Positions 30,906 to 42,639 of a stretch of DNA of 64,000 nucleotides are shown here, piece by piece; within the stretch, counting starts at the first letter, position 1; the number at the start of each line of letters is the position of its first letter. This DNA comes from Nephrocerus scutellatus (Eukaryota; Arthropoda; Insecta; Diptera; Pipunculidae), in assembly GCA_947095585.1 (NCBI GenBank), contig OX352765.1:21606254-21670253 (forward strand), read 5' to 3'. The notes beneath the pieces were generated by a model that did not search any database, had not been told where the DNA came from, and worked only from the letters and a program-made list of their open reading frames with translations. The position numbers and the translations under genes are program-made.

Positions 30906-33010
30906 ATTTATCCATCTAAGGTTGGTTTTATCAGTAACATCCTGCTGTAACATGAGTTTGCATGTAGCAATCGGTATGCCTAGGGAACCATTTTCCTTTT
31001 TTTTTTTTTAGATTGATGATAGTGTCAGTTCGTCCTACTAATTTTACAAATAATAATATCACGAAAATATTCCACTTGTTGTTGTTGTTTTAATCAAAGC
31101 ATCAAAATTTTGTTTAACAAAAATATATTCAATATTTGTTGGAAATTGTGTGCGCGAGCAAATTGCCAAACTGCCGACATATCAATATATCAATTATCAA
31201 CTGAGTATTGACAGACGTCATGCAGAAAAATTGGCAAAAAGGCGAATGAAAACAACCCCAGTGAACATCAAACTTCGAACAAATTACAAGCGGTTGTCAC
31301 AATTTGACGGTTGGACGATACTAATGTGGCTTTCGTTTGATTTTGCCCCTCCGTTGACCGAGTGCACTAGTTTTCAGGCATCAAACGAACAAAAAATTTG
31401 CACTCACACGTTTTGTTATATTCGTGTCGTAATAACTACACAAATCCAACGATGGCGATGATAAAAATAGTATTTATTTAAACTCTTATCCGCACTAATC
31501 CTACATTTTTAACAACAGCATTAATTATTGTTTGAAGCGAATTAAACAAAATGAAAATTAAAATCAAAAGTCAAATGGCAGCACAATGACAGTTTTTTGT
31601 TGGTATGGGTAGAAAGGGGTATACTCGACCAAAACACCCCGAGTAGAAAATTTTACCACGGAACTACACTCATTTCAAAATCAAATTAACAAAATAAATG
31701 TAATTTTTTGACGTTCAGTGCAATATTTTTGCACTCAGAGTAATTTTTTCTATCAAACGAAAGACACATAAGTTTTACAATTTTCTTAAACTGTCCTGAG
31801 AGTTTAATTGAAATAAAGTTTAAACTCAAAATGTGAAACCACGCCTATGAGAGATATAAAACTGCACTTGAAACTATGTATTTTTAAAAATTAATTTAAA
31901 ACTCGCACTCGAAGATCAACGAGTTGGTAATGGTAATGAAATAGAGAGTTCCAGTTTTTTTTGTTGATTCGCTTGAATGATATCATTAAAAAGAAAAAAA
32001 ATAATTAACCAAAATCTAAAATAATCACAAGAAATCTGAATGCAGTTTACGATATAGGAAACCGTTATCTACCTATCTCTCTATTTTCAGCATTCTTTTC
32101 GCAATCGCTATACGCTATACAGCTATGCCGTACAATAATTTCCCAATATCAATCGATTGTAATTATTTAAACAAAAACAATTGTTTATTAAATAAGCACG
32201 TTGGCGCCAATATGTCCGAAATCAATCGTACACAAACACTTACATACCTAAACACGGCGGTATTGTGATCAATCGATCGGTGTGCCAGCCAGTAGCGTTA
32301 GTGATTTGCAGGCGGCACACACCGTTCGTTTCGTTCGAAAGTATGGAACAAGAAAATTAAAAAAAAATCAATGCTCCGGCGAAAACTATTATAAACAAAA
32401 TACAAAATAATTAACATCTTTAGTTTTTGAAACCAAGAAAGCAAAAAGAGATTACCATATCGATCACCAATAATAGCAGTGGTGGCGCTGGCGGCGGTAA
32501 ACCTACGATCTCACATCATTAAGATTATATAATGGTGCTGATGCTGATGGTGGTAAATAGACGAGAATATAAATATATATACACAGCACATACAGACTAA
32601 CATGGTAATGTGTGAGAAGAAAAAAAAATGCCAAACACCAGTAGCCACCACCAGTTAACAGGCAAATTAAACAACAACAAAAAAAAATAAATAGAAAACG
32701 GGTTAAGTGAAAAATGTTTGTTTATTTAGGATAAAGAATGAATTTAAAAGTCGAACGAATCGGAAGAAATTAAATTTTAAATGAAAAAAAAACATTAATC
32801 ACAGAGGCAACAACAATCTAGCTACAAATGTTGGTGCACTTTTGACCGTAGGTATACCGATTTGTCAATCGAATGAAGACGACCTACTTATGTAGATACA
32901 CATGTATAACGAATTTTATTATTCCTAAGTGTCAAGTATCGGGGTTTTTAGAGGTTTGTTTTTTATTTTGGCAACACTGTTTCTAGAGACAACTGACAGC
33001 TGATTTATAT
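30906..33010. other. No gene; mixed non-coding DNA
   Basis: Includes CTCTCTATTTTCAG (about 32077-32090), a good 3' splice-like sequence on the plus strand, and GGTGGCGCTGGCGGCGGTAA at about 32481, a donor-like end, but neither is tied to a reading frame. A GTGCAATATTTTTGCAC palindrome sits at about 31717. No transposon protein seen. Confidence 0.4.
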
Positions 33011-33015
33011 TCACC

Positions 33016-33571
33016 AGGGTCGGGATGTTGTACTTTCGAATTTTCGACAATCGAACAGATAGTCGAACATTGGTGTGTTGTAAAATTATCGACTCGCGAT
33101 AATGATACTTTTCTATCACTCAAATTATTTCAAGTGAATTTATATGAATTTACATTCAAAAAATACAAAATTTAATTATTATTTATTCTAATTATAAAAA
33201 AGATTAGACACTTGCTCTTGGTTTGACAAATCCATTAAATTAAATCGATCGCGTAAAAACCTTCTTTCTAAATAACAGTTAACACTATTTTCACTTTCCC
33301 CCAGCGGCTAATCATTATCTCAACCACTTGATAAGATTGCTATAGCAATATTGATTATAGTTTTTATTAAAAATATACTTTATTTTTACCAAACACGTAT
33401 TATCTTACTATTTTTTGGAGCACAAATAAAACGCCAAAATAAAATTATGTTGTCGTTTGATTTTCGAAAAAGTGTTGCCACATTGGTAATTCAATAATAT
33501 TACAACATGCCAACTTTTAATATTTTCGAATCGAGTAGCGAACGAAAGTGATGGTACAACATCCCAGCCCA
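33016..33571. mobile_element. MITE-like element with GGG(T/C)(C/T)GGGATGTTGTAC ends
   Basis: The left end reads GGGTCGGGATGTTGTACTTT; the right end is the reverse complement of GGGCTGGGATGTTGTACCAT. CTTTCG.A.TTTTCGA words follow inside both ends, so the inverted repeats extend 40 bases or more with gaps. About 556 bp, no coding frame. Target-site duplication not seen. The right end touches the start of the mariner remnant. Confidence 0.65.
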
Positions 33572-34195
33572 GAACAACGTCTGCAAAGCGTGCAAATTTA
33601 TTTTGAAAATCATGGTTCAGTTCACGAAACTTTCCGGTTGCTACGTTCCATCGGAACAAGTTATTCGATTAACCATGAACCTTTTTCGCACCACACATAC
33701 TTTAATTGACAATAAACATCCGCAGAGCAGACGTACAGTGTTGAGGAAGACCCAAATGAGTCGATTCGCAATTGCAGCTTTATCCATTCACTTGACGGAA
33801 GAATTTGCAGAAAGATCTTGGTTTACGAGCTTACAAGATCAAGCTCGTGCAAGAATTGAAGCCGTTTTGACAATCGTGTTCGTCGTAAGATCAGTGAATG
33901 GACCGAAAACGAGATTGCCCTAAACCTCTTTTTACCACAAAATCTTGTTGAGCGATGGGGCTCATTTTTGTTTGAACGGTTACATCAACAAACAATATTG
34001 CCAAATTTTGAGGGAAGCATAACTAGAAGCCATTATTAAGACGCCGTTACATCCACAAAAACTCATTGTTTTGTGTGCTTTATGGACTGGTGGATTAATT
34101 GGCCCATATATTTCTTCAAAGATGATTTCGGTTTCATTAAATGCTCGTTTACTTGGTAATGTGGTAGTAAACAAGGTATCAATTAAATGGACATT
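33556..34195 (+). mobile_element. mariner transposase remnant, N-terminal and central parts
   Basis: With frame changes the plus strand reads PEQRLQSVQIYFENHGSVHE then TFRLLRSIGTSYS (helix-turn-helix start), THTLIDNKHPQSRRTV, SVEEDPNESIRNC, VQELTRSSS-like and RRKISEWTENEIALN, then after a gap TPLHPQKLIVLCALWTGGLI and GPYISSKM. The order matches a mariner transposase from its first residues to the WCA.W.GGIIGPYFF block before the second aspartate. The first-aspartate block (FSDEAHF) is degraded (near 33950-33990) and the DDxD C-terminal part is missing. Confidence 0.85.
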
Positions 34196-34795
34196 TACTA
34201 CGTTTCCATGAACCTGGAATAAGTTGGGTTGGGTTGAAATGTTGTCATCAAATGCAAAATAGCGTCACGCGTTTCCATATAATCCATTTGAAACAGAGTT
34301 GAAATTTTGACAACATAAGCCGCGTTCGATTGGCCTGAAGAGTACAACTCTATACTTCAGTTAATTGAATAAGTTGAATGAATTACTGAAGTGAAGAGAC
34401 TGTTCGACTGGTATTCTTCGCTTCAGATAAATGTCAAAGTAACTCATCTGAAGTAACTACACGAGCACGAGCAGAACACCTCTTCACTTACTTCAGTTGC
34501 CCAATATCGCTCAATTTTTAACTAAAGTGGTGATTTGTCAATCGAACAGTCTCTTCACTACTTTTACTGTAGATACAGCTACTAATTTAGTTAATTCAGT
34601 CCAATCGAAAGCGGCTATAATACAAAACCCAACGACTATGAAATTACAAAATAATAAAAATCGCCATTTGGAATTTCAAGTCTACTCAGCCCAGGTATTT
34701 CTGTTGAGTTCAAACTGAGGTCAAGGAAAACTCAACTCAATCCTGTTTCAATGAGCACTAACCTGGGTTGAACCCACAATGGAAACGAACTTATT
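34196..34795. mobile_element. Outer MITE-like element interrupted by another MITE
   Basis: Ends share the inverted word CGTTTCCAT (left at 34200; right ATGGAAACG at 34783) followed inward by GTTGGGTTG / CAACCCA-like words (34226 and 34767). The inner element at 34319-34615 splits it. No coding frame. Confidence 0.5.
34319..34615. mobile_element. Nested 297-bp MITE
   Basis: Terminal inverted repeats GCCGCGTTCGATTGG and GCCGCTTTCGATTGG (14 of 15 match), with inward matches around CTTCAG/CTGAAG and GAGACTGTTCGA/TCGAACAGTCTC. Flanks are TA-rich (CATAA / TATAA). Non-coding. Confidence 0.75.
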
Positions 34796-34799
34796 CGGT

Positions 34800-35545
34800 A
34801 GGGAAATTTAACAGCAGCTTCTGTCTTATTAACTCGACAACCAGAAGAGTCTAATCTTGACCTCCAAGAAAATATCGCAAGACATCCTTATTTGACATCA
34901 AATGAGAGAACATTTCAACTTGGATCTAAAGTTAAAAGAAAAACTCGTATTTACTTTTAAAATTCAACACCACGCATTTAGAAGGGAACAAAGCTAACAT
35001 TTTATAGTTCGGACTGAATTTTGCATAATATACATCACGTCGTATTTATTATGTATGCAAAACCATTAGACAAATTCGGCAAGGCCACTACTTAGTAGTG
35101 GAGACGATCTGGGCATCTGGCATTATTAGCCGGTGATCGAAGACCGCAATCGCGCGATTCTTTCGTTATTCTTGTTTTGATTTCTCTTTAATGGAATTAT
35201 GGTAATGCAGGTCTTTAATGTAATCAATTAATTTTCAAGATGTTCCATAAGATATTTAGTCTTCTAGTAGTAAGGTGGTTTTTTAATTCTTCTGGGTGTG
35301 TGTATATCTTAACTAGTGATTTTGTGATAATCATCCCATAAAGTTGTCTGTACAGCAACAAGAAATCATCACTCAGATCAAAAATTTTAATAGATTCAAG
35401 CCTACTAATGCAATACGATGATAAAATTATTTTGAAATAATCTTGTGGTCTTCTAAATGATAAAATTATTAAATGCTCGTACTTCTAAGTTCCAAATGTT
35501 TCGTATTGAAAATAAAATAATATTAAACATTTTTTTTAAATTTTT
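34800..35545. other. No gene seen
   Basis: Short open frames only; a possible decayed repeat at 35085-35160 (TTAGTAGTGGAGACGATCTG) without a partner in this window. Confidence 0.45.
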
Positions 35546-35547
35546 AT

Positions 35548-35695
35548 ATGGAAGCATTATTTGAGGCTTAAAAAATCATATAAATTAAAGGAACCACGCT
35601 AAGCCTTTGGGGTTTATGACAAGATTAAAAGAACATCAAATGCTTAGCGTGGTTCTTTTAATTGATGTGATATTTTTAAGCTTCAAATATTCCAT
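35548..35695. repeat. Long hairpin (foldback) of 148 bp
   Basis: Arms 35548-35604 and 35642-35695 pair along their length with small gaps; the inner 14 bases (GAACCACGCTAAGC / GCTTAGCGTGGTTC) are perfect and the loop is 37 bases. If transcribed it would form a long imperfect stem. It may be a MITE of foldback type. Confidence 0.85.
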
Positions 35696-35919
35696 ATTTC
35701 CAATAAAAACATTCCAGAAAGTTTCACTTATTTATTATAGCAGTTTTAGTTGCTTCAGATCTACTACCTATTTTATTTTCTACCTTTTTTTATGCTTCAG
35801 TAAAAACATTTTTTTTAAAACAAAATTTTTAATATAACTTTATGTTTTTTAGTTTTTAATTTATGTATAACATCATAATATCAATAATATCAAGATGGAC
35901 TGTTAACACTGAGACCACC

Positions 35920-36335
35920 AGAAGGCCCACAAAAGATTCAAAAAGACCCCGAAAGGACCTCCATCAAGACCCACTTAATACCCCTAAGACCTAACTAAAG
36001 ACTACTCTTATAACTCCCGCAAGACCCCGCTCGAGACCACCCTTAATACCTACTTCATGAACTTTTCAAAATCACCTTAAAACCCACCTAAAAACACCCA
36101 CCAATACCCTCAAACCCCCCTAAAGACCACCTCAAGACCCCCTTACGACCCCTTCAAGGCCTTCCCTCAAGACCCCACTCAGATAAGATAATCGTAAGAC
36201 GCCCTCAAGACAGCCTTAAATCCCTCTCAAGATCCCACTTAAGACCTTGTTAAAACCACCAAAAGATCCCTCAACACTCAAGACTCCTCTCAACACCGCC
36301 CTCGTGATCTCTTCAGAACACTCCTCCTAGCTGTA
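35920..36335 (+). repeat. A+C-rich quasi-periodic array, second copy
   Basis: Variants of CCTCAAGACCCC, CTTAAGACC and AAAAGACCCC fill about 400 bases. More degenerate than the 27.4 kb array and with more CCCC runs, but the same strand skew. Confidence 0.8.
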
Positions 36336-37980
36336 ATTCAGTCTAAAGACTAAATTATCTTAGAAGCCCAATAGTATGCATCATTAAATGTAGGTCTTTT
36401 ATTCATAAGCGATAGGCCATTCAGTCCTAAGCGATTTCTGAAATAGACTGAAAAAAAAACACATTTTACTTTGCCAACGTTCAGGCTTAAAAAATATCGA
36501 TAGCGATGCGTAGATTGAGTACTTACTTCAGTGTATTTTTCTCAGAGGGAAGTAACCCCTATGAATGAAAAAATTATGCTATCGCAAACCGAACGCTAAC
36601 CAATTGTTTCAAAATAAGTCCCATCAAATTTTGACTGGTAGAAGCTGATATATACGGCACGACAAACGAACGTACACCCGTACAAACGTACACACGTTCG
36701 CTGAAAAATGTTCATGTCGCCCTTCGGGCTCGCAATTATAAAGGAATGCGGATTAATTTGCTTGTAATTCTGTTGTGGTGCAAATTTTTCCATCATTTGG
36801 ATTCTTTAGGCTTTCGGTCAACACTAACTCAAAATTCGAAATGAGTTTTCTGTCCATAAAAGACTATGTATGTATACATTAATTGACAAAAAGTTTTGGT
36901 AAAATCACAGATATTCCTAAAATTTCGTCATTATAAAAGCCAAAGTGCAATTTCTGAGCAAAAACAGCTTCGGTATTTGAAGCGCAGCAGGCCAAGCGAA
37001 CCTCCAATTCTATAACAAGAAACTAATGGTTTAAAAATATATGCGACGATATTATAAATAAATCTTTACGTCGGGGATTACTTTTGCGCTGCCGTTTATT
37101 TAAGCGAACATACACGTCCATAAGGGTATACACAAATTATAAAATTACACACATTCCTGTGCTGACTCCACCGACGACTGAACGAATGCACCACCCTGTC
37201 TGGCCAACGGGTACATCGTTTGGTCGTTTGGTGCTTTCGCAGTGATAAGGAGGCAAGTGTGTGTGGCATGGCAGCAGACATCATGTGCAAATATTTGCTG
37301 CAGAATGTATTTTTGTGTTTCTACTACAGAAGGTAGTTTATGTAGGGATGTGCACGAGACTCGAGTGCAGGAAATATGTTAAAGAATATTTGACTCAAAA
37401 GTACGACTAAGTAGATAGGTAGGTAGGTATACGACCGAATACAACAAATAACACGAAATGTGAACGAAAATAAACAACAACCACAAGTATACAAAGTAAT
37501 AAATAAAAAAAAAATTGTGTTTACCAATCAAGCTCTTGAGAAAAAAAAATTAAAGTTTGGTGGGGTTTTTGATTATTAATACATGTGTACGAGTATTGCG
37601 AAAACGCTGATATCGTTTTCGTATTTGGTGCGCAGAGCCCGTAGAAAAGAAAAGAAACAAAAAAAGGGAAGAAATAATTTGTTCCGCACATAACTGTAAT
37701 ATTTTAGTGGGAGACATAAGGCAGACAGCTATGGCGGTTATCTTTATAGCTTTCTGCGACAGCGATACTGAATGACCGACAATCTGATCGATCGTACAAG
37801 TAAGCCGTTTTTTATTATCGCACCATATCAGATTATCAATTTACACGGACTTACAACAACATGTGATACTGGGTCTTCATGAAGATCATCATTATATTTA
37901 TTCTTACATTTTATTGATTAATGTGGTTACAAAACATTACAATACAAAGTTAATTTTCGATTTTGAAGAAGCTTTATGTA
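36336..37980. other. No gene seen
   Basis: Short frames only. AACGAACGTACACCCGTACA-type words at 36665-36700 and a CA-rich patch at 37130-37280; nothing nameable. Confidence 0.45.
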
Positions 37981-37982
37981 AT

Positions 37983-38325
37983 ACTAGCTCTTAACCCCGG
38001 TGTTATCTGGAACCACCCCCTTATCATCGAGATATCAATACAATATCTGTCAAAAGTTAAAATAAGAGCCGTTGCCCGGCTGCCCCCCTCCCTACTGACC
38101 TAACCAAACTGACCACAATACAAATTAGCACCCCGCTGACCCACAACAATTTACCCCTTCCCGCTAAGCCACCCCCATCAATGACCTAAAACTGTAGCCT
38201 ATAACCTCCGGAGCAAACCTCCCTGTACAACGGTGAAAATCTGATCAAAATCGATCCAGCAGTTTGAAGATTACCTCCTACATACAAACAAACGTCTTTA
38301 TAATATTAGTGTAGATATAAAATAA
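37983..38325 (+). repeat. Dispersed repeat F with GTTGCCCGGCTGCCCC core
   Basis: CTAGCTCTTAACCCCGGTGT begins it; GTTGCCCGGCTGCCCCCCTC follows, then a C-rich, G-poor stretch, and ATCGATCCAGCAGTTTGAAG near the end with TATAATATTAGTGTAGATAT. The same order of words occurs twice at 61274-61960. The 3' end resembles the tail of an RTE-type non-LTR element, but no coding part is attached. Confidence 0.6.
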
Positions 38326-38329
38326 GATA

Positions 38330-39190
38330 AATAGCAGTGAGTTGTAAGCTTTCGTCCACAGCTAGGCTTTCATCCTTTGTGTAGGACAGTCCACCTTTTT
38401 TAACAAAATTGTCTGCATCCTCCGCGAAGGTAAAAATGCGCTTCTAAAGATAAACAAATCGTATTTCGCAAAAAATTTATAAACAACAGCAAATGATTTT
38501 AGTTTTTATTATTGGAAACCTAACAAAAAAAGATCGGGCGAGGCTGTGTCGAAGCTTGAAACATCTATGTCATTGAGTCGATTTCAGTGTAATGGATTAT
38601 AATAAGAACATGGCATTGACTGCGTACTAACAACTATTTTAATACAAAACAGATACTGAATGGTACATAATTTTTTATTTCGATTAATATTCGACGACAA
38701 TTTTGTTTGACATTGGCCTGTGTCACTCGCACGTTGAGGTCGAACGGACGGGGCACACCATAGTATATTTAAGGGAAGGATAGTTCCTCACCGTGAACAT
38801 CGTAGACACGAGTTCTGCCCTGGGACAATTTCCAAGCATTTTTCTTCATTCCATAGTATCGTATGTTGTCTGGCGAGCAGGATCTCCGATTCAGGGTCAA
38901 GTCGACGAATACTCGAGCCCAATATTGACATCCTCGTCTTTGTCGCACATACTCCAGTCAATATCTATGCTATAGTGCTTTTACAGCGGTAAGTCAAGAA
39001 TTGATCACCGACTTGCGTACGAAACCGCAAATCAGGTGATTGGATTTGTGAATAATATTCTATTTATGTTGACATTGAAGGGAAAAATGTCGTCTATCCG
39101 TCTCGGTAGTTGTTGTTCGCATCGACGGGTATATTGATCACCTGGCCGACTATAACATAATTACCTTCGTAGTGTATTCGACGAATTTGC
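38330..39190. other. No gene recognised
   Basis: No convincing coding frame. The 39060-39190 part may belong to the mariner remnant that follows. Confidence 0.4.
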
Positions 39191-39199
39191 ATAAATGGT

Positions 39200-39445
39200 A
39201 GGACGTAAGCGCCGCCAAATCAACCGAAAGCCGATCGGGTCAAACAGCAGCAGGACAGGCCAGGCAAGAACTCAAGAAGAGGACACAAACGACATTTGGT
39301 TTCAACAGAGCACACCCAGCAAACGAAACAATCGGTATTTTGCACACTGTCTTCGGGTATCGAATAATAAACCGTAACGGAGATGTCAATTGCTCACCAA
39401 GCAGCTGCGGTTTTACGCCGTTGTTTTATGCTATACAACCCTAAT
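39200..39445 (+). mobile_element. mariner transposase remnant, catalytic-end piece
   Basis: The plus strand gives NDIWFQQSTPSKR in one frame, then in the next ETIGILHTVFGYRIINRNGD followed by VNCSPSSCGFTPLFYAI. Compared with WFQQDGA..H....T...L...F..R.ISRNGDVNWPPRSCDLTPLD.F, the aspartates of QQD, CDL and PLD are all lost, so this copy could not be catalytic. Confidence 0.8.
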
Positions 39446-40035
39446 GTACACGAAAGGGCCCCACCCTCATTTTGCGACCAAAATCGGCCTCCTTCTGTGC
39501 TTATAACTGCACCGGAAAACTAAAGATCGGTTGTCAGATTTTCAGCTAAGATCATTCTGCCCCTCAATTATTCGGGGCACACCAATTGTGTGCCGACTCA
39601 CCGCACCTATCCACACAGTAATAATCAACAAATAATAATAATAATTGAATTTTAATTCATTTTCGACAAGTACTCCAAAATGGTATTCCATTCACACAGG
39701 CACTAATATTAAAACTAAAAATGTCATAACAAGAACAACAAATCGCTCTTCACCTTCAAATTCATACTTATATATAGGTATGTACATACATCTTATAAAT
39801 AGAGGCACTGTCGACGATTGTAGATTAATAGTATAGCGGTGCCAGTGGACCTGACGTCAATACGTGGGTGGCAGCAGTTAATTTGCTCATTATAAACGCT
39901 TCGAATGCTGCCACATATTACATACAAGTACATGTACATATGAGCATACAACTAATTTACTTTACGTAAAATAAAGAGTACACAAAGTACCTACACAGAA
40001 AACCAGCCCATAAAAATTAAATTAAATTAAATAAT
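39446..40035. other. No gene seen
   Basis: ATAATAATAATTG microrepeat near 39633, TACATACAAGTACATGTACAT words at about 39920; otherwise featureless. Confidence 0.5.
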
Positions 40036-40039
40036 TAAA

Positions 40040-40340
40040 ATTAATTCTCTAATCAGAGGTACACACATGTGTGAAAAGTTTGAATAATATCGGGTTAATT
40101 TTGAAGAAATGTATATGGGAGCCCCTTGAGCGCACGATCACTTCCAAATTTTTATGAAAAGTGTTGTCACTGAACATACACATGTGTACAAAAATCGAGC
40201 ATTGGGAAGTGGGTTAAAAATTGATCGCAAGATTCCACCATCGAACGAATGAGAGAACGAATTAAAGACAGAACAAACGAAAGACAGAACGACAGAATCA
40301 TGCCGAGGCGATGTTAATATAGAGAATTTAAAAGGAGAGG
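40040..40340 (+). repeat. Dispersed repeat family A, long copy
   Basis: Contains AATTCTCTAATCAGAGGTAC, a first ACACATGTGTGAAAAGTTTG, TATGGGAGCCCCTTGAGCG, AAAAGTGTTGTCACTGAACA, a second ACACATGTGTACAAAA, ATTGGGAAGTGGGTTAAAAA, TCGCAAGATTCCACC, an internal GAACGA/AGACAGAAC run and the terminal GTTAATATAGAGAATTTAAA. Confidence 0.75.
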
Positions 40341-40344
40341 CCTT

Positions 40345-40755
40345 CTATTTGTTTTGAAAAATTCAGGATCAGGACTATTGAATGCGAAGTTGCCGGCATA
40401 TCGTCTAATTTATGCGGAAAAGTCATGAGGAAGTTGGTTCAGCGCATTCACTCGTGCAGTTGTTTCCGAGGATGATATTTGAATGATGCTATCCTCCATA
40501 ATTGTTGGCATTGATGCTACTTTAAACAGAAATGTTTTTTTTTGTATAAATCTCAAAGACAAACTGTTTTATTTGAAAAAAATGGGACGCTCTTAATGCA
40601 AAAAACACTTTATCGCCTAATAACATAATTGCCGTTGTCTGTTTGTCTGTGTGGATATAACGCTTTTATTTCGCCTCATCCTGCCTAACCACTATATGTA
40701 TCACTATACCACGTCTACGCCACGTATCACATATAGACGTCTACACCATCGCCGA
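40345..40755. other. No gene seen
   Basis: Unassigned DNA between repeats; no frame with a domain. Confidence 0.45.
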
Positions 40756-40759
40756 CCTG

Positions 40760-40975
40760 CCGTCACGTGTCATTCATGGCTCACGTTCGATCAGGCTCAC
40801 GCAACTTTCAGACGCACGCATCCTTCAATGCTCATACATCGTCAAGGTTCACGCGTCATTCAAGACTTAAGCATTGCCAAGGCCCACTTTCCAGGCCCAC
40901 GTTATCACGTCTGCTCAAGCTCAGGCTAACGCACCGTCCACGTACCCGAGGCTCACGCACGCCAAGACTTATGTA
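40760..40975 (+). repeat. Degenerate minisatellite rich in GGCTCACGC
   Basis: Words such as ATGGCTCACG, CAGGCTCACGC, AAGGTTCACGC, CAAGGCCCAC, CAGGCTAACGC and GAGGCTCACGC recur at roughly 20-base multiples, separated by TTCAG/TTCAA words. The array has few G outside these words. Confidence 0.6.
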
Positions 40976-40984
40976 GCCCCATCA

Positions 40985-41115
40985 TGCTACATACATGTGA
41001 TTTTAACCAATTTTCTTCAAACTTTGCACACATGTGTATCTCCGATAACCACACTTGATCTTGGAAGTGATCGGGCCCCAAGGCCGAGTGGCGCCCATAT
41101 AAATTAGAGAATTTA
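40985..41115 (-). repeat. Dispersed repeat family A, inverted fragment
   Basis: Reverse complement of the start of the 40040 copy: AATTTATATGGGCGCCACTC, GGAGATACACATGTGTGCAA and AGTTTGAAGAAAATTGGTTA. It lies inverted about 0.7 kb from the long copy and abuts a mariner remnant. Confidence 0.7.
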
Positions 41116-41435
41116 CAGGAAAAAGCCAAAGACTTGGCCGATATTTGGTTTCAACAGGACGGCGGCGCTATCGATAATATCGACGTTTGGCGCCCTATCT
41201 TGAAAAATCGAATTATTAGCCGAAATGACGATGTGGAGAACCGTCAAGGACAAATGTTATGCTGATCTTTCAGAGACGATTGAAGCTTTGAAAGACGCAA
41301 TTAAAGTGATTATTTGTGAAATAGAGGCTTAAACGATTGAAAATGTACTGAAAAATCGGTTCGAGAGAATGGGGTACTGCAGATCCAGCCGAGGAGCCGA
41401 GACAGTCATTTGAATGAAATGGCTTTCCATTATTA
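41110..41435 (+). mobile_element. mariner transposase remnant, C-terminal part
   Basis: The plus strand reads DIWFQQDGGAIDNIDVWRPI then LKNRIISRNDDVENRQGQ, followed by frames giving KDKCYADLSETIEALKDAIK and VIICEIEA-like, ENVLKNRFERMGYCRSSRGA and HLNEMAFHY. That is the C-terminal third of a mariner transposase (QQDGA block to the HL.EI.FH end). The CDLTPLD box is deleted. The remnant is a different copy from the other mariner pieces. Confidence 0.85.
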
Positions 41436-42104
41436 AGCGGAAGGTGTATTCTCGAACTTAAAGTAAAACGAACTAAAAGTCGCCGCACCCTTTAGTTGTA
41501 GTTCTTCTGTGGCACCCTGTGCTCTTCTTCAACACAAAACATTCTATGGTCGAATATTTGGAAGTATTCTTCTGTCGTCTTCTCATTGTGGTTGTGTTAT
41601 GATATTGGTAACACAGAAGAGATTGCGTCAGGTTGGCCGGTCGACATAACAACGAATAACCAGATGATAACAGACGATGGAAAATAAACAATTTATCCAA
41701 ATCCAACATAAAGGCAAAAATCGTTTTCAGTCTTCCATACGTATAGTACTTTGTATAGCTATACATTGTGCTAGTTGGGTTACACAAAGGCACACACATG
41801 ATATTTGCTCTGTCGTCATAGGGTGGTGGTGTTGGGGTAAGTTCGACTTGAAAGATGAAAATTGGTTTTTGCACGTTTTTCGTTCACTCAAAAAAAAATT
41901 CTTTGTTTGTCCAATTGTCTGGTTGGAGGTCTATCTTTTCATATAAGATAAATATTATGCCTACATAAAGAGACAATTTTTTGGTCGGCTAGAAGTCTAT
42001 GATGATAGGATAGAATGGCATGAAACTAAATATGAGAAGACTCTAAAAATGAATATAATGTTAAATTCAAGCCTTTTGTGTTTGCAATTAATTTCAAAAC
42101 TTCA
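41436..42104. other. No gene recognised
   Basis: Open frames at 41473-41946 on both strands carry no domain. Confidence 0.45.
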
Positions 42105-42590
42105 AACAAAACAAGTAAGTGTTAAAAAAACTATGTTTTTCGGGTACAAACTTTTATGTACACATCGCAACACGCTACAAGCTACACAGTCCTTTTATTT
42201 TTACATTGTATTATTTTGTTATAACCTCCATATTATGTTTTTGCAAGGTTTTACCCATTTTCTACCCATCACACGCGACACACTCGACTCGCGATACGTG
42301 TCACACGCATTGTTCCTTGACAATGAGCTAATCACAAAATTCCAACTTTCTAGGGTGTGTGAAAGGTGGTTAAAAAGGACCCCAAAATACTCGACAGGAT
42401 GGGGCCTATTTCAAAGATAAAGCCATTTTCCCTGCATCACACGCGTCACACACGACTCGCAACACATGTCATACACATGATCTTAAAAATGCCCGTTGAC
42501 ACTCAACTCTCTAGGTAATGTGGAAGGTGGTTAAAGAGTACCACAAAGAAGTCGAAGCTGGTCGGGCCTATTCCAAATATTAAGCATTTG
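42105..42590 (+). repeat. Dispersed repeat family C, copy 3
   Basis: ACAAGTAAGTGTTAAAAAAA then CTATGTTTTTCGGGTACAAA. Internal units begin AAGGTTTTACCCATTTTCTA (42245) and TCAAAGATAAAGCCATTTTC (42412) with CATCACACGCG(A/T)CACAC.CGACTCGC blocks and (T)CTAGGG/CTAGGTAATG....GGTGGTTAAA ends; unit length about 165-170 bases. Confidence 0.75.
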
Positions 42591-42639
42591 GTACAGCGTG
42601 TGCGTTAAGGAAAAGGAGGAGAAAAGAGGAGATGATGAT

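Noticed and set aside
35607..35837. 76-codon plus-strand frame
   Set aside because: It reads through the right arm of the hairpin and AT-rich flank; Phe/Ile/Ser-rich by composition.
41473..41946. Frames of 133 (minus) and 89 (plus) codons
   Set aside because: No recognisable domain, opposite strands overlap, adjacent DNA is repeat debris.
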